Below, in pieces: positions 26,107-33,304 of a stretch of 64,000 bases of DNA (position 1 is its first letter; each line of letters starts with the position of its first letter). The notes beneath the pieces were generated by a model. It was not told where the DNA came from. It searched no databases and saw nothing but the letters and a program-made list of their open reading frames with translations. Source of the DNA: Paenibacillus baekrokdamisoli (GTDB lineage: Bacteria > Bacillota > Bacilli > Paenibacillales > Paenibacillaceae); the NCBI RefSeq assembly GCF_003945345.1, contig NZ_AP019308.1, positions 6,266,001-6,330,000 of the forward strand, in the 5' to 3' direction. The position numbers and the translations under genes were made by a program.

Positions 26107-26988
26107 ATGAAAAACTCAATCTTTGATCGGTGGATGTCGGTGATTTTCTATCTATTCACGGCTGTGTTCGCCATCTTGTGTTTATATCCTTTCTTACTTG
26201 TTATCGCAAGCTCGATTACGGATGAAACAGCCTTGCTCCGCGATGGCTACAAGCTGCTGCCAAACGAATTTTCGATTGCGGCCTACAAGGCTATTCTGAC
26301 AACAAACACGATACCTAAAGCTTACCTCATCACGATATTCGTTACCGTAGTAGGAACGGCGCTAAGCTTGCTGGTAACCAGCATGGCCGCATATGCCTTA
26401 TCTGGCGGAAGGCTGTATTATGCTTCACATATCGCCATGTTCTTTTACTTTACGATGCTGTTCAGCGGCGGGATGGTATCGAACTACATCCTGATAACCA
26501 AATATCTACACCTGAAAGATTCAATCTGGGTTTATATTTTGCCCGCGCTGCTGTCACCATGGAACCTCTTCCTCATGCGTAACTTTTTCAATGATATTCC
26601 GAAGGAATTGTTCGAATCCGCTAAGCTGGAAGGCGCGGGTGAAACGAGAGTACTGCGCTCGATTGTGTTACCGCTCTCATTACCTGCCTTGGCGACGATC
26701 GGCTTATTCTATGCCTTAGGCTATTGGTCAGCTTGGACACCAGCGATGCTTTTCATTGATAATCCAAATTTGTACTCGCTGCAATACATCATCATGCAGA
26801 TTATTCGGAACGTCGACATGGCGCAGAACATCGCCGTAGCAGGCGCACAATCGACAACGGCTACTGCACCGGCATACACGGTTCGATTGGCTACGGCTAT
26901 GGTAACGGTGGGACCCATTATTTTCCTATATCCTTTTCTTCAGCGTTATTTCGTTGGGGGCTTGAAGGTAGGGGCCATTAAAGGCTAA
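26107..26988 (+). CDS. Carbohydrate ABC transporter permease, LplC/YtcP-like
   Basis: A 293-residue membrane protein. The segments VFAILCLYPFLLVIASSITDE and YKLLPNEFSIAAYKAI are typical of the YtcP/LplC branch. The EAA loop is FESAKLEGAGETRVLRSIVL and the C-terminus is GGLKVGAIKG. The frame runs back to 26047, but GGAGGG (26095-26100) and ATG 26107 give the natural start. It forms the channel with the LplB-like subunit and uses the lipoprotein encoded 62 bases downstream. Confidence 0.92.
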   Translation: MKNSIFDRWMSVIFYLFTAVFAILCLYPFLLVIASSITDETALLRDGYKLLPNEFSIAAYKAILTTNTIPKAYLITIFVTVVGTALSLLVTSMAAYALSGGRLYYASHIAMFFYFTMLFSGGMVSNYILITKYLHLKDSIWVYILPALLSPWNLFLMRNFFNDIPKELFESAKLEGAGETRVLRSIVLPLSLPALATIGLFYALGYWSAWTPAMLFIDNPNLYSLQYIIMQIIRNVDMAQNIAVAGAQSTTATAPAYTVRLATAMVTVGPIIFLYPFLQRYFVGGLKVGAIKG

Positions 26989-27050
26989 ACTCGGCTTGTG
27001 GCCGATTGGCATATAGACTTTTTCATTCATTCATCGGGAGGGTTATACAA

Positions 27051-28778
27051 ATGAACAGAAAAGTGACCAAAGCGGCATCGATTGTGATTACGGCTATGAT
27101 GCTATCATCTCTGTTAGCTGCTTGCGGCAGTAACAATGAGACGACCAATGGGACGACCAATGGGACGACGAATAAGCCTACAACAGACAAGGGCACGAAT
27201 GCGGACACTCCTAAGGAGGGGGCAAAAGTACCGGATGCTCAAACGCTTAACATTATGCTCTGGGGCGATAAGCCGAAGCAGTTTGACGATGTGGTGGCGG
27301 AGTTCGAGAAAGAGACCAAGGACTCGCTGAACCTGAAGCTGAACTTTACCTTCACACCGCAGGCAGACTATGTGAACAAGCTGAAGCTGAAGCTTGCTGC
27401 TGGTGAGCAAGTTGATATTGCTTTTGATGCACCGTGGATGAACATGAATACATTCATCTCCCAAGATAACTATACGAATCTGGATGATTACTTTAATAAT
27501 GACAAATGGCCGGGCCTTAAGAAAGCCTTCGGTCAAGGCTTCCTCGATAATAATAAGTTCACCGGTGCAGATGGCAAGCTTCATACGTATGGGGTACCGC
27601 TTGGTCACTATTTGGGCGAGCTAGGGGCTATGTTTTATCGTAAAGATTTGGCTGCCAAATATGGCATGGGTGAAATTAACAATAACGACGATATGCTGAA
27701 ATACTTCGATAATGTGCTGAAAAATGACAAGAACGTCATTCCATTCGTTGTCAAAAACGATGGTAATTACGGTGCAGCGGGAGTCATTGAAGGTAATAAA
27801 GAGCTACCTAACAAGCCGGCTGCCGGCATATGGGATCTCGTTCTAGGGCCTAACGTAATAGCATCGACGCTGATTAAAGATAACAAAGTGGTTGAAGTCA
27901 CGCTGAGCGGGGATAAAGCAGCTAACCAGAAGAATTTCCCGGCTCCTTTTAATACCAAAGATTACTCGACCTATGAAACCGTTCGCGAATGGCATGACAA
28001 AGGCTACTTAGAGAAAGAGCCGATTGTCCGCAAAGATGCTACGGGCACCTTCGCAGCAGGTAAAGCAGCATCCATGCTCGAGACGATGTCTAACTTTGAC
28101 GCGATTAATGCGCAGCTCAAAGCAGGCGTTCCTACAGCAGAGCTGGGTGTATACCTCTACCAGAATAAAACGCGTGAAAAGGTACAGCCAAATCCTTACT
28201 ACATCAGCGATTTCCGAATTTGGAACTTCCTTTGTATTCCTAAAACATCTGCTAACGCGGACCGGGCTATGAGCTTCATCAACTGGCTCTTCGAGAGCCA
28301 AGACAATCATGATCTATTTGAACTGGGTATCAAGGGCAAGAACTGGGAGCCTGTAGGCGATGACAAATTCAAATATCCTGCGGGCACAGACTTGGCTACT
28401 AACTATAGCTTTAATGGTTACTTACTAACGTGGAGCCCGACGTATATTCGTCTATCTGAGAGCATTCCTGATAAGCTTGTTGAATACTACAAGTATATTG
28501 CGGATGAGAAAACCTTCATTAAATCTGCACTTTCTGGATTTGCTTTTAACCAAGAGCCTGTGAAGAGCCAGCTGGCAAATCCGGATTTCGTAAAAGTATT
28601 CAACGAGGAACTAGCCTACAAGCTTGGAATGGTGAAGGATCCTGCGGCTGGTATGACTAAGCTTCAAGCCAAATGGGAGGGTAATAGCCGCCTTCAAGCG
28701 GACATTGAAACCATTAAGGCAGAAGTGAAGAAGCAGCTTCAAGCATTCTTGGATCAACAAGCGACTGCAGCGAAATAA
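27051..28778 (+). CDS. Solute-binding lipoprotein, LplA-like
   Basis: A 575-residue protein starting at ATG 27051 after GGGAGGG. The signal ends in the lipobox LLAAC. A low-complexity linker with three NGTTN-type repeats follows, encoded by the triplicated ATGGGACGACCA. The mature domain carries LNIMLWGDKPKQFDDV, KLKLAAGEQVDIAFDAPW and TYGVPLGHYLGELGAMFYRK, the pattern of the large (500+ residue) LplA-type binding proteins that accompany LplB/LplC permeases. The ligand is an oligosaccharide of unknown type, likely linked to the mutarotase/esterase genes upstream or the dehydrogenase operon downstream. Confidence 0.9.
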   Translation: MNRKVTKAASIVITAMMLSSLLAACGSNNETTNGTTNGTTNKPTTDKGTNADTPKEGAKVPDAQTLNIMLWGDKPKQFDDVVAEFEKETKDSLNLKLNFTFTPQADYVNKLKLKLAAGEQVDIAFDAPWMNMNTFISQDNYTNLDDYFNNDKWPGLKKAFGQGFLDNNKFTGADGKLHTYGVPLGHYLGELGAMFYRKDLAAKYGMGEINNNDDMLKYFDNVLKNDKNVIPFVVKNDGNYGAAGVIEGNKELPNKPAAGIWDLVLGPNVIASTLIKDNKVVEVTLSGDKAANQKNFPAPFNTKDYSTYETVREWHDKGYLEKEPIVRKDATGTFAAGKAASMLETMSNFDAINAQLKAGVPTAELGVYLYQNKTREKVQPNPYYISDFRIWNFLCIPKTSANADRAMSFINWLFESQDNHDLFELGIKGKNWEPVGDDKFKYPAGTDLATNYSFNGYLLTWSPTYIRLSESIPDKLVEYYKYIADEKTFIKSALSGFAFNQEPVKSQLANPDFVKVFNEELAYKLGMVKDPAAGMTKLQAKWEGNSRLQADIETIKAEVKKQLQAFLDQQATAAK

Positions 28779-28810
28779 GATAGACAAGAGAATGGGAAAA
28801 GAGGGGCTGA

Positions 28811-28990
28811 GCTCCAGAGTCGTTAATCGGCTCTGGGTGCCAGTCCTTTTTGCGCTTGGCAGCGCATCGTACCAACGGGTGAAACACCCAAGTGCACCAC
28901 GAGGTGGTGGAAGTAAATAGCTGACCCATGAGGGTTAGCGGCGACCATAAGTGTCTCGAGAGAAACCGACAGGAACCTTGGCGGTTTTTA
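28811..28990 (+). ncRNA. Hairpin-rich non-coding RNA-like segment (possible group II intron 5' fragment)
   Basis: Five successive hairpins are visible: CCAGAG/CTCTGG (28814-28836), TGCGC/GCGCA (28851-28866), GGGTG-aaa-CACCC (28877-28889), CACCAC-gag-GTGGTG (28895-28909) and CTGACCC-atga-GGGTTAG (28921-28938). GAGAAACCGACAGGAACC and a T-rich stretch follow. Unpaired purine-rich strings sit between them. The dense short stems, the TGCGC start and the GGGTGAAA-CCC stem remind me of domain I of bacterial group II introns. No reverse transcriptase or domain V/VI is present, so it would be a truncated copy. A free-standing RNA or leader is also possible. The family assignment is tentative. Confidence 0.45.
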
Positions 28991-29015
28991 TTATGTTCAA
29001 GCAACCCGGCAAGGG

Positions 29016-29057
29016 CAATAAGAAAGCCGAAAGGAGGCATCCAGTTTGCGAAGCCTC
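29016..29057 (-). terminator. Hairpin downstream of araC-type gene
   Basis: On the minus strand, directly after the stop codon, GGAGGC and GCCTCC pair around a 14-base loop, followed by TTTCGGCTTTCTT. The T-run is interrupted, so efficiency is uncertain. Confidence 0.5.
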
Positions 29058-29975
29058 CTACACTTGTGCCTGCATGGTTTTGGAATACTCAGACGGTGAC
29101 ATGCCGGTTGCGAGCTTGAACTGGCGCGAGAAATAATGGAGGCTTGTGTAGCCAAGCCGTTCGGCGATTTCAGTCATGTTGTACGTTTCCTCGCGAATGT
29201 GCCGCTTGGCCTGTTCTATCCTCAACCGCACGACGTATTCCGTTACACCGCAGCCGGTATGGTCGCGGAATAGGGAGCGAAGATATGACTTGCTCAGGGC
29301 GAATTCAGTGCATAACGTGTCGAGCGATGGATGCTCAAGGAGATGGGCGTCCAGATATTCGATGATCCGATTGACGAGGTCGCGCTGTCCTTTCTCTGCT
29401 GATACCGAAGACAGCTTCGGCTTTGTCGGCTGTCCTTGATTGCGGCGGATTAGTCGAATCAGCAAGGCCTCCAAATAAATCTTAATCAGCTGCTCGGCGC
29501 CGAAATCCGGCTTATCCCTTCGGGTCAGCGGAAACGACGGAAGATCCGACTTGGGTTTGGCGGACGGGCTCGCGACCGGGAGAAGAAACAGCTTGTCGGC
29601 CTCCTCGATCAGCAGCAAGAGCAGCTGCCGTTCTTCGTTGCCAAGACGCAGCATCTTATGCGTGAAAAAACGCATCGCTTCGGACTTGCAGCCAAACGCA
29701 ACGATGAACGTGTTCGGTGGCGTTCTGCGATTGCACTTCAAGCTGTGAAATTCATTCGGCGAATAAAAGATCATATCTCCTTGCGTGAGATGGAAGGAGG
29801 CGAAATCGGTCGTAATCTCAACCTCTCCTTTGTCTACATACAAGAACTCCCAGAAGTTATGCTGTTCTCCGCTGTACACAAAGTCTTTATTAAATTCGTT
29901 GTAATGAAAGGAGTAAATTTTATCAATCGAAATTTGCTCCTTCAGCTTAATAAACCGATATCGCTTTTTCTCCAT
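29058..29975 (-). CDS. AraC-family transcriptional regulator with cupin sensor
   Basis: A 305-residue protein. Residues ~35-115 form a cupin-like effector domain (HNFWEFLYVDKGEVEI; GDMIFYSPNEFHSL). Residues ~205-300 carry two helix-turn-helix motifs (SLDTLCTEFALSKSYLRSLF; MTEIAERLGYTSLHYFSRQF) ending in the signature TGMSPSEY. It is divergent from the dehydrogenase operon that starts 200 bases away and follows the LplBCA-like importer on the opposite strand, so it probably controls both or one of them in response to the sugar. AAGGA lies ten bases before ATG 29975. Confidence 0.93.
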   Translation of the reverse strand: MEKKRYRFIKLKEQISIDKIYSFHYNEFNKDFVYSGEQHNFWEFLYVDKGEVEITTDFASFHLTQGDMIFYSPNEFHSLKCNRRTPPNTFIVAFGCKSEAMRFFTHKMLRLGNEERQLLLLLIEEADKLFLLPVASPSAKPKSDLPSFPLTRRDKPDFGAEQLIKIYLEALLIRLIRRNQGQPTKPKLSSVSAEKGQRDLVNRIIEYLDAHLLEHPSLDTLCTEFALSKSYLRSLFRDHTGCGVTEYVVRLRIEQAKRHIREETYNMTEIAERLGYTSLHYFSRQFKLATGMSPSEYSKTMQAQV

Positions 29976-30055
29976 CTGCGACCGTCCTTTGGTTCATACT
30001 CGGTTGATTTATATCTCGCCCCTTCATAGTAAAGCGGGCGATTTGCTGTGTCAAT

Positions 30056-30085
30056 AAAAGTGCAAACGAAATACAAAAGTGCAAA
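30056..30085 (+). promoter_or_regulatory. Direct repeat, likely AraC-type operator
   Basis: AAAAGTGCAAA occurs twice, at 30056-30066 and 30075-30085, with starts 19 bases apart. Tandem direct sites about two helical turns apart are what AraC-family dimers bind. It lies in the divergent region between the AraC-type gene and the Gfo/Idh operon. Confidence 0.55.
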
Positions 30086-30175
30086 TTTAACATCGTTTTA
30101 GCCAAAGCTTTTTATTCTGAAGCGCCTTTATTATTACGGGGAGAAGCTGTTTTGAATCGATAGGAGGAGAGAACG

Positions 30176-31162
30176 GTGGGGAAAATTCGTACGGCCGTTG
30201 TTGGATTGAATATGGGGCTTGCCCACGCGCATGCATTCAAAAAGTCGGAGCGTTCGGATTTGCGCTGGGTGGTCGATCTGGATGAGAGCAAAGCGGCGAA
30301 AACGGCAGAAGAACTAGGTTGCAATTATACGACCGATTGGACGAAGATACTGGATGATGTCGATGCGGTCAGTTTGTGCACGCCGCATCATCTACATGCG
30401 CCGCAAGCTCTTCAGGCGATTGCTGCGGGTAAGCATGTTCTGTTGGAAAAGCCGCTTGCGAACTCGGAGGACGATTGCCTCAGCGTTGTTCAAGCCGCTG
30501 AACATAAAGGCGTGACGCTAATGATGGCCTATGTCGTAAGGTACTTGCCTGCGATCCGGATATTGAAGGAAGCGGTCGACAGCGGCAAATACGGCAAGCC
30601 GATCAGCGCCCAAGTTTGGGTGCAGGGCTTCCTGAATCCGATGCCGGGGACATGGTTTGCGAGCAAGGAGAAACTGGGCGGAGGTGTATTGTTCAGCCAC
30701 GGCTGCCATTACATCGACATCTTGTTGTACTTGCTGGGAGAGCCTGCACGTGTTGCCCAATTCGGAACGAGGGTCGGAACCGAATGGATGGAGGGCGAAG
30801 GGACATCCCACGGGATTATAGAATTCAAAAGCGGAGCGCTTGCGCATCTGGTTAGCAGTTGGGGAATGAAGTACACAAACACGCCCGCCATCTGCCAAAT
30901 CCATTTGACGGAAGGCATGCTGCAATTGAACAGCGACTTATGGACCGTTGAAGCGGTGACGGGTAAGGGGACAACAACGTTGTTTGAGCGTCCACAGGAA
31001 CTCGAATCAAGTATTGATGTGAATGTCGCGTTTGAAATCGAGCACTTTCTGCAATGCATTGAAACCGGCAATCGGCCCGAAACCGACGGCCATGAAGCAC
31101 TAAAATCACATCGGACGATCTGGGCGATGGATAGCAGCGCCGGAGTTCAAGTGACTTTGTAA
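30176..31162 (+). CDS. Gfo/Idh/MocA family oxidoreductase
   Basis: A 328-residue protein with GTG start after AGGAGG. The N-terminal Rossmann loop is VVGLNMGLAHAHAF, atypical because the usual GxGxxG reads G-L-N-M-G. LLEKPLANS (~92) carries the conserved Glu-Lys-Pro. The C-terminal domain contains FSHGCHYIDILLYLLGEP with the probable catalytic His. It is the first gene of a three-gene operon with a second dehydrogenase and a sugar isomerase. It probably interconverts hydroxyl and keto groups on a sugar imported by the neighbouring ABC system. Confidence 0.88.
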   Translation: MGKIRTAVVGLNMGLAHAHAFKKSERSDLRWVVDLDESKAAKTAEELGCNYTTDWTKILDDVDAVSLCTPHHLHAPQALQAIAAGKHVLLEKPLANSEDDCLSVVQAAEHKGVTLMMAYVVRYLPAIRILKEAVDSGKYGKPISAQVWVQGFLNPMPGTWFASKEKLGGGVLFSHGCHYIDILLYLLGEPARVAQFGTRVGTEWMEGEGTSHGIIEFKSGALAHLVSSWGMKYTNTPAICQIHLTEGMLQLNSDLWTVEAVTGKGTTTLFERPQELESSIDVNVAFEIEHFLQCIETGNRPETDGHEALKSHRTIWAMDSSAGVQVTL

Positions 31163-31191
31163 CAGGAAAAGATAAGAAGGAGGAGCAGGCT

Positions 31192-32247
31192 ATGACCATT
31201 CAAGTAGGTATAATCGGCTGTGGGCTGATGGGTTCTCTGCACGCCCGCACGCTGCATGCGCTGCCGGGCGTCAAAGTCGCTGCTGTTCACAACCGGACGC
31301 GTTCTAAAGCCGAGGCGCTGGCGGCGGAGGTAGGGGCTACCGTATACGATTCGTATGAATCGTTGCTGGAACAAGATTTGGATGCGGTATGGGTGGCGAC
31401 CCCGGATCATCTGCACGTGGAAGTTTCCAAGGCGGTTCTGGAGTCGGGTAAACATTTGTTTCTAGAGAAGGCGATCGCCACTTCAACGGCTGACGCGGTC
31501 GAGATCGTTGAGGCCGGGGTGAAACATCCACATTTGAAGGCGATGGTTGGTTATCCGCTTCGTTTCTCACCTGTGTACAGAGCGATGAAGCAAGCCGTTT
31601 CGAGCGGCAGTGCTGGCAAGCCGATTCAAGCCTGGTCGATGCGCACCCATTATCTCGATCCGAATCAGAAGGTATATGATAAATACCGTGATCATTATTA
31701 CGATACGCCGAGCTGGTATTTCGATGATGAGACCGCGAAAGGGCCGATTTTCTCTCACGGCTCACACGATTATGATCTGCTGATGTGGATGTGCGGCGAG
31801 ATCGAATCGGTATTTGCTTACGGGGGGACATATCTGCTTCCGCCGGGAAGCGTGGCGGACGCATTTACCGTATCGCTTCGTTTCGCGAACGGAGGGATCG
31901 GACAGGTCAGCACGCCATGGGTGACCCGCGTCGAATACGACATGACGGGAGTGGCGACAGAGAACCTGACCGTCATCAATAACAACGGGCAATTATTGGA
32001 GAAGGACGACGACGGACCCGGGCGGACAACAACCTTTGCGGATAATGACATGTGGGTTCGCCTGAACTCGCACTTTATCGAGTGCATACGTGACAATAAA
32101 CAGCCCCTTATCTCGCTTGCGGATGGACTGCGTGTAGTTGCCGTTTCCGAAGCAGCTTACCGCTCGCTCAAGGAACGTAGGGAAGTGCACGTTGACTACT
32201 CTGCCTTGGGGAGCGTGACGCGAGCAGGATTCAAGGTGCAGCCATGA
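31192..32247 (+). CDS. Gfo/Idh/MocA family oxidoreductase
   Basis: A 351-residue protein. GIIGCGLMGSLHART is a classical GxGxxG nucleotide loop, LFLEKAIATS holds the Glu-Lys motif with Ala in place of Pro, and FSHGSHDYDLLMWMCGE supplies the catalytic Asp/His region. AAGGAGGAG precedes ATG 31192. It differs clearly from the upstream paralogue, so the pair may perform consecutive or opposite redox steps, as in pathways that pass through 3-keto sugars. The downstream isomerase gene overlaps it by four bases. Confidence 0.9.
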   Translation: MTIQVGIIGCGLMGSLHARTLHALPGVKVAAVHNRTRSKAEALAAEVGATVYDSYESLLEQDLDAVWVATPDHLHVEVSKAVLESGKHLFLEKAIATSTADAVEIVEAGVKHPHLKAMVGYPLRFSPVYRAMKQAVSSGSAGKPIQAWSMRTHYLDPNQKVYDKYRDHYYDTPSWYFDDETAKGPIFSHGSHDYDLLMWMCGEIESVFAYGGTYLLPPGSVADAFTVSLRFANGGIGQVSTPWVTRVEYDMTGVATENLTVINNNGQLLEKDDDGPGRTTTFADNDMWVRLNSHFIECIRDNKQPLISLADGLRVVAVSEAAYRSLKERREVHVDYSALGSVTRAGFKVQP

Positions 32248-33110
32248 AGCAGAAAGTCAAACTGGCGTGCATGACCTGGATATATAACCAGTATCCATTC
32301 GAGCAGTCGTTGGAAAGCATCGCCCGTGCCGGTTACCGATACGTATCGTTCGGCTTGCCTCATGAGGGCAAGCCGGCGTTCGACGACAGGGCGACAGGAG
32401 AAGCGGCGCGGATCATCCGCTTGCTGGAGCGATATGGACTGGAACCGGTGACGCTTGTCAGCACAGACGTCTTGGCTCCGGACCGTCCGATTGAGCTAGC
32501 GCGGCAGCGAATGGCGTTCGCGCAAGCGATAGGCGTACAGGAATTGCTTTCACTCGGTACGACGAGTTACCGGAATTTTCCCACTGAGCCGCTAACTGAC
32601 GAGGAGATGATGCCGATAAACGATGATTTTGCGGCGAAATTTCGCGAAGTGGGCGAGGAAGCGGGCAAACACGGACTCATCGTCACGATCAAGCCTCATA
32701 CGGGCAACACGGCTTCGGCGAACGTAATTGCCGATACGCTGCGAACCATCGGTTCTCAGCATGTGAAGGCTTCATACGATCCTGGCAACGTGCGTTTCTA
32801 CGAGGGCATCGAGCCTTCCGCCGACTTACCATTAATTGCGGCGCAGACCGTTTCGTTCATCGCGAAGGATCATCGAGGTGCGCGCGCGGAGGCAGGCTTT
32901 CCTCTTCCGGGAGAAGGGGACGCCAACTTCCCAGCCATGTTCGCGACACTTCGTGAAGCGGGTTTCGCCGGTCCGGTCGTCGTGGAGCGACTTGACGGCG
33001 CTGACGGAAGCTTCGGAGCTGGTATACCGATCAGCGTACTGGATGAAAGGGTGGCAAAGGCGCGGGTCAATCTAGCGCGGATGCTGAAAGAAGCCGGGTT
33101 CGATACCTGA
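32244..33110 (+). CDS. Sugar phosphate isomerase/epimerase (xylose-isomerase-like TIM barrel)
   Basis: A 288-residue protein starting in the stop of the dehydrogenase gene (ATGA). The pattern fits AP-endonuclease-2/IolE/IolI-type barrels: YRYVSFGLPHEG near the N-terminus, LIVTIKPHTGNTAS mid-protein, SYDPGNVRFYEG (metal-binding Asp/Asn region) and FIAKDHRG then VVVERLDG (Glu ligand) near the C-terminus. These metal-dependent enzymes isomerise, epimerise or dehydrate keto-sugars, which fits the two dehydrogenases before it. It is followed by a strong terminator. Confidence 0.88.
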   Translation: MKQKVKLACMTWIYNQYPFEQSLESIARAGYRYVSFGLPHEGKPAFDDRATGEAARIIRLLERYGLEPVTLVSTDVLAPDRPIELARQRMAFAQAIGVQELLSLGTTSYRNFPTEPLTDEEMMPINDDFAAKFREVGEEAGKHGLIVTIKPHTGNTASANVIADTLRTIGSQHVKASYDPGNVRFYEGIEPSADLPLIAAQTVSFIAKDHRGARAEAGFPLPGEGDANFPAMFATLREAGFAGPVVVERLDGADGSFGAGIPISVLDERVAKARVNLARMLKEAGFDT

Positions 33111-33113
33111 GCA

Positions 33114-33192
33114 TAAGATAGATTGATATAAACCAACGAACAATGGAGCCGTTGGCAAGCAGGCCAAATCACCCGTCAGGGTGATTTTTTTT
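33114..33192 (+). terminator. Intrinsic terminator with conserved upstream arm (copy 1)
   Basis: AAATCACCC (33166-33174), loop GTCA, GGGTGATTT (33179-33187) and a run of T to 33192. The preceding ~50 bases, containing TAGATTGA and GCAAGCAGG, closely resemble the bases before the terminator at 61.1 kb, so the whole ~75-base block is a repeated unit. Confidence 0.92.
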
Positions 33193-33247
33193 ACGTCTTG
33201 GAGCATGACGTTCTAGAATGGTTGGAATCAGAATATCGTTTAATAAT

Positions 33248-33261
33248 TTCATATGTATGAA
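33248..33261 (+). promoter_or_regulatory. IclR-type operator box upstream of the discoidin-domain gene
   Basis: TTCATATGTATGAA is a two-fold symmetric TTCA-N6-TGAA site 44 bases before the start codon. The same form recurs at the iclR gene (36113) and the operon promoter (45315), which links this gene to that regulon. Confidence 0.6.
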
Positions 33262-33304
33262 TTTATTAGACATATGAGAAAAATATATTAAAGGGGTGTT
33301 AACA

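Noticed and set aside
28811..28990. T-box, cobalamin or other riboswitch
   Set aside because: No T-box GGTGGNACC sequence or other riboswitch core was found, and the block lies downstream of a gene and upstream of a convergent one rather than before a start codon.
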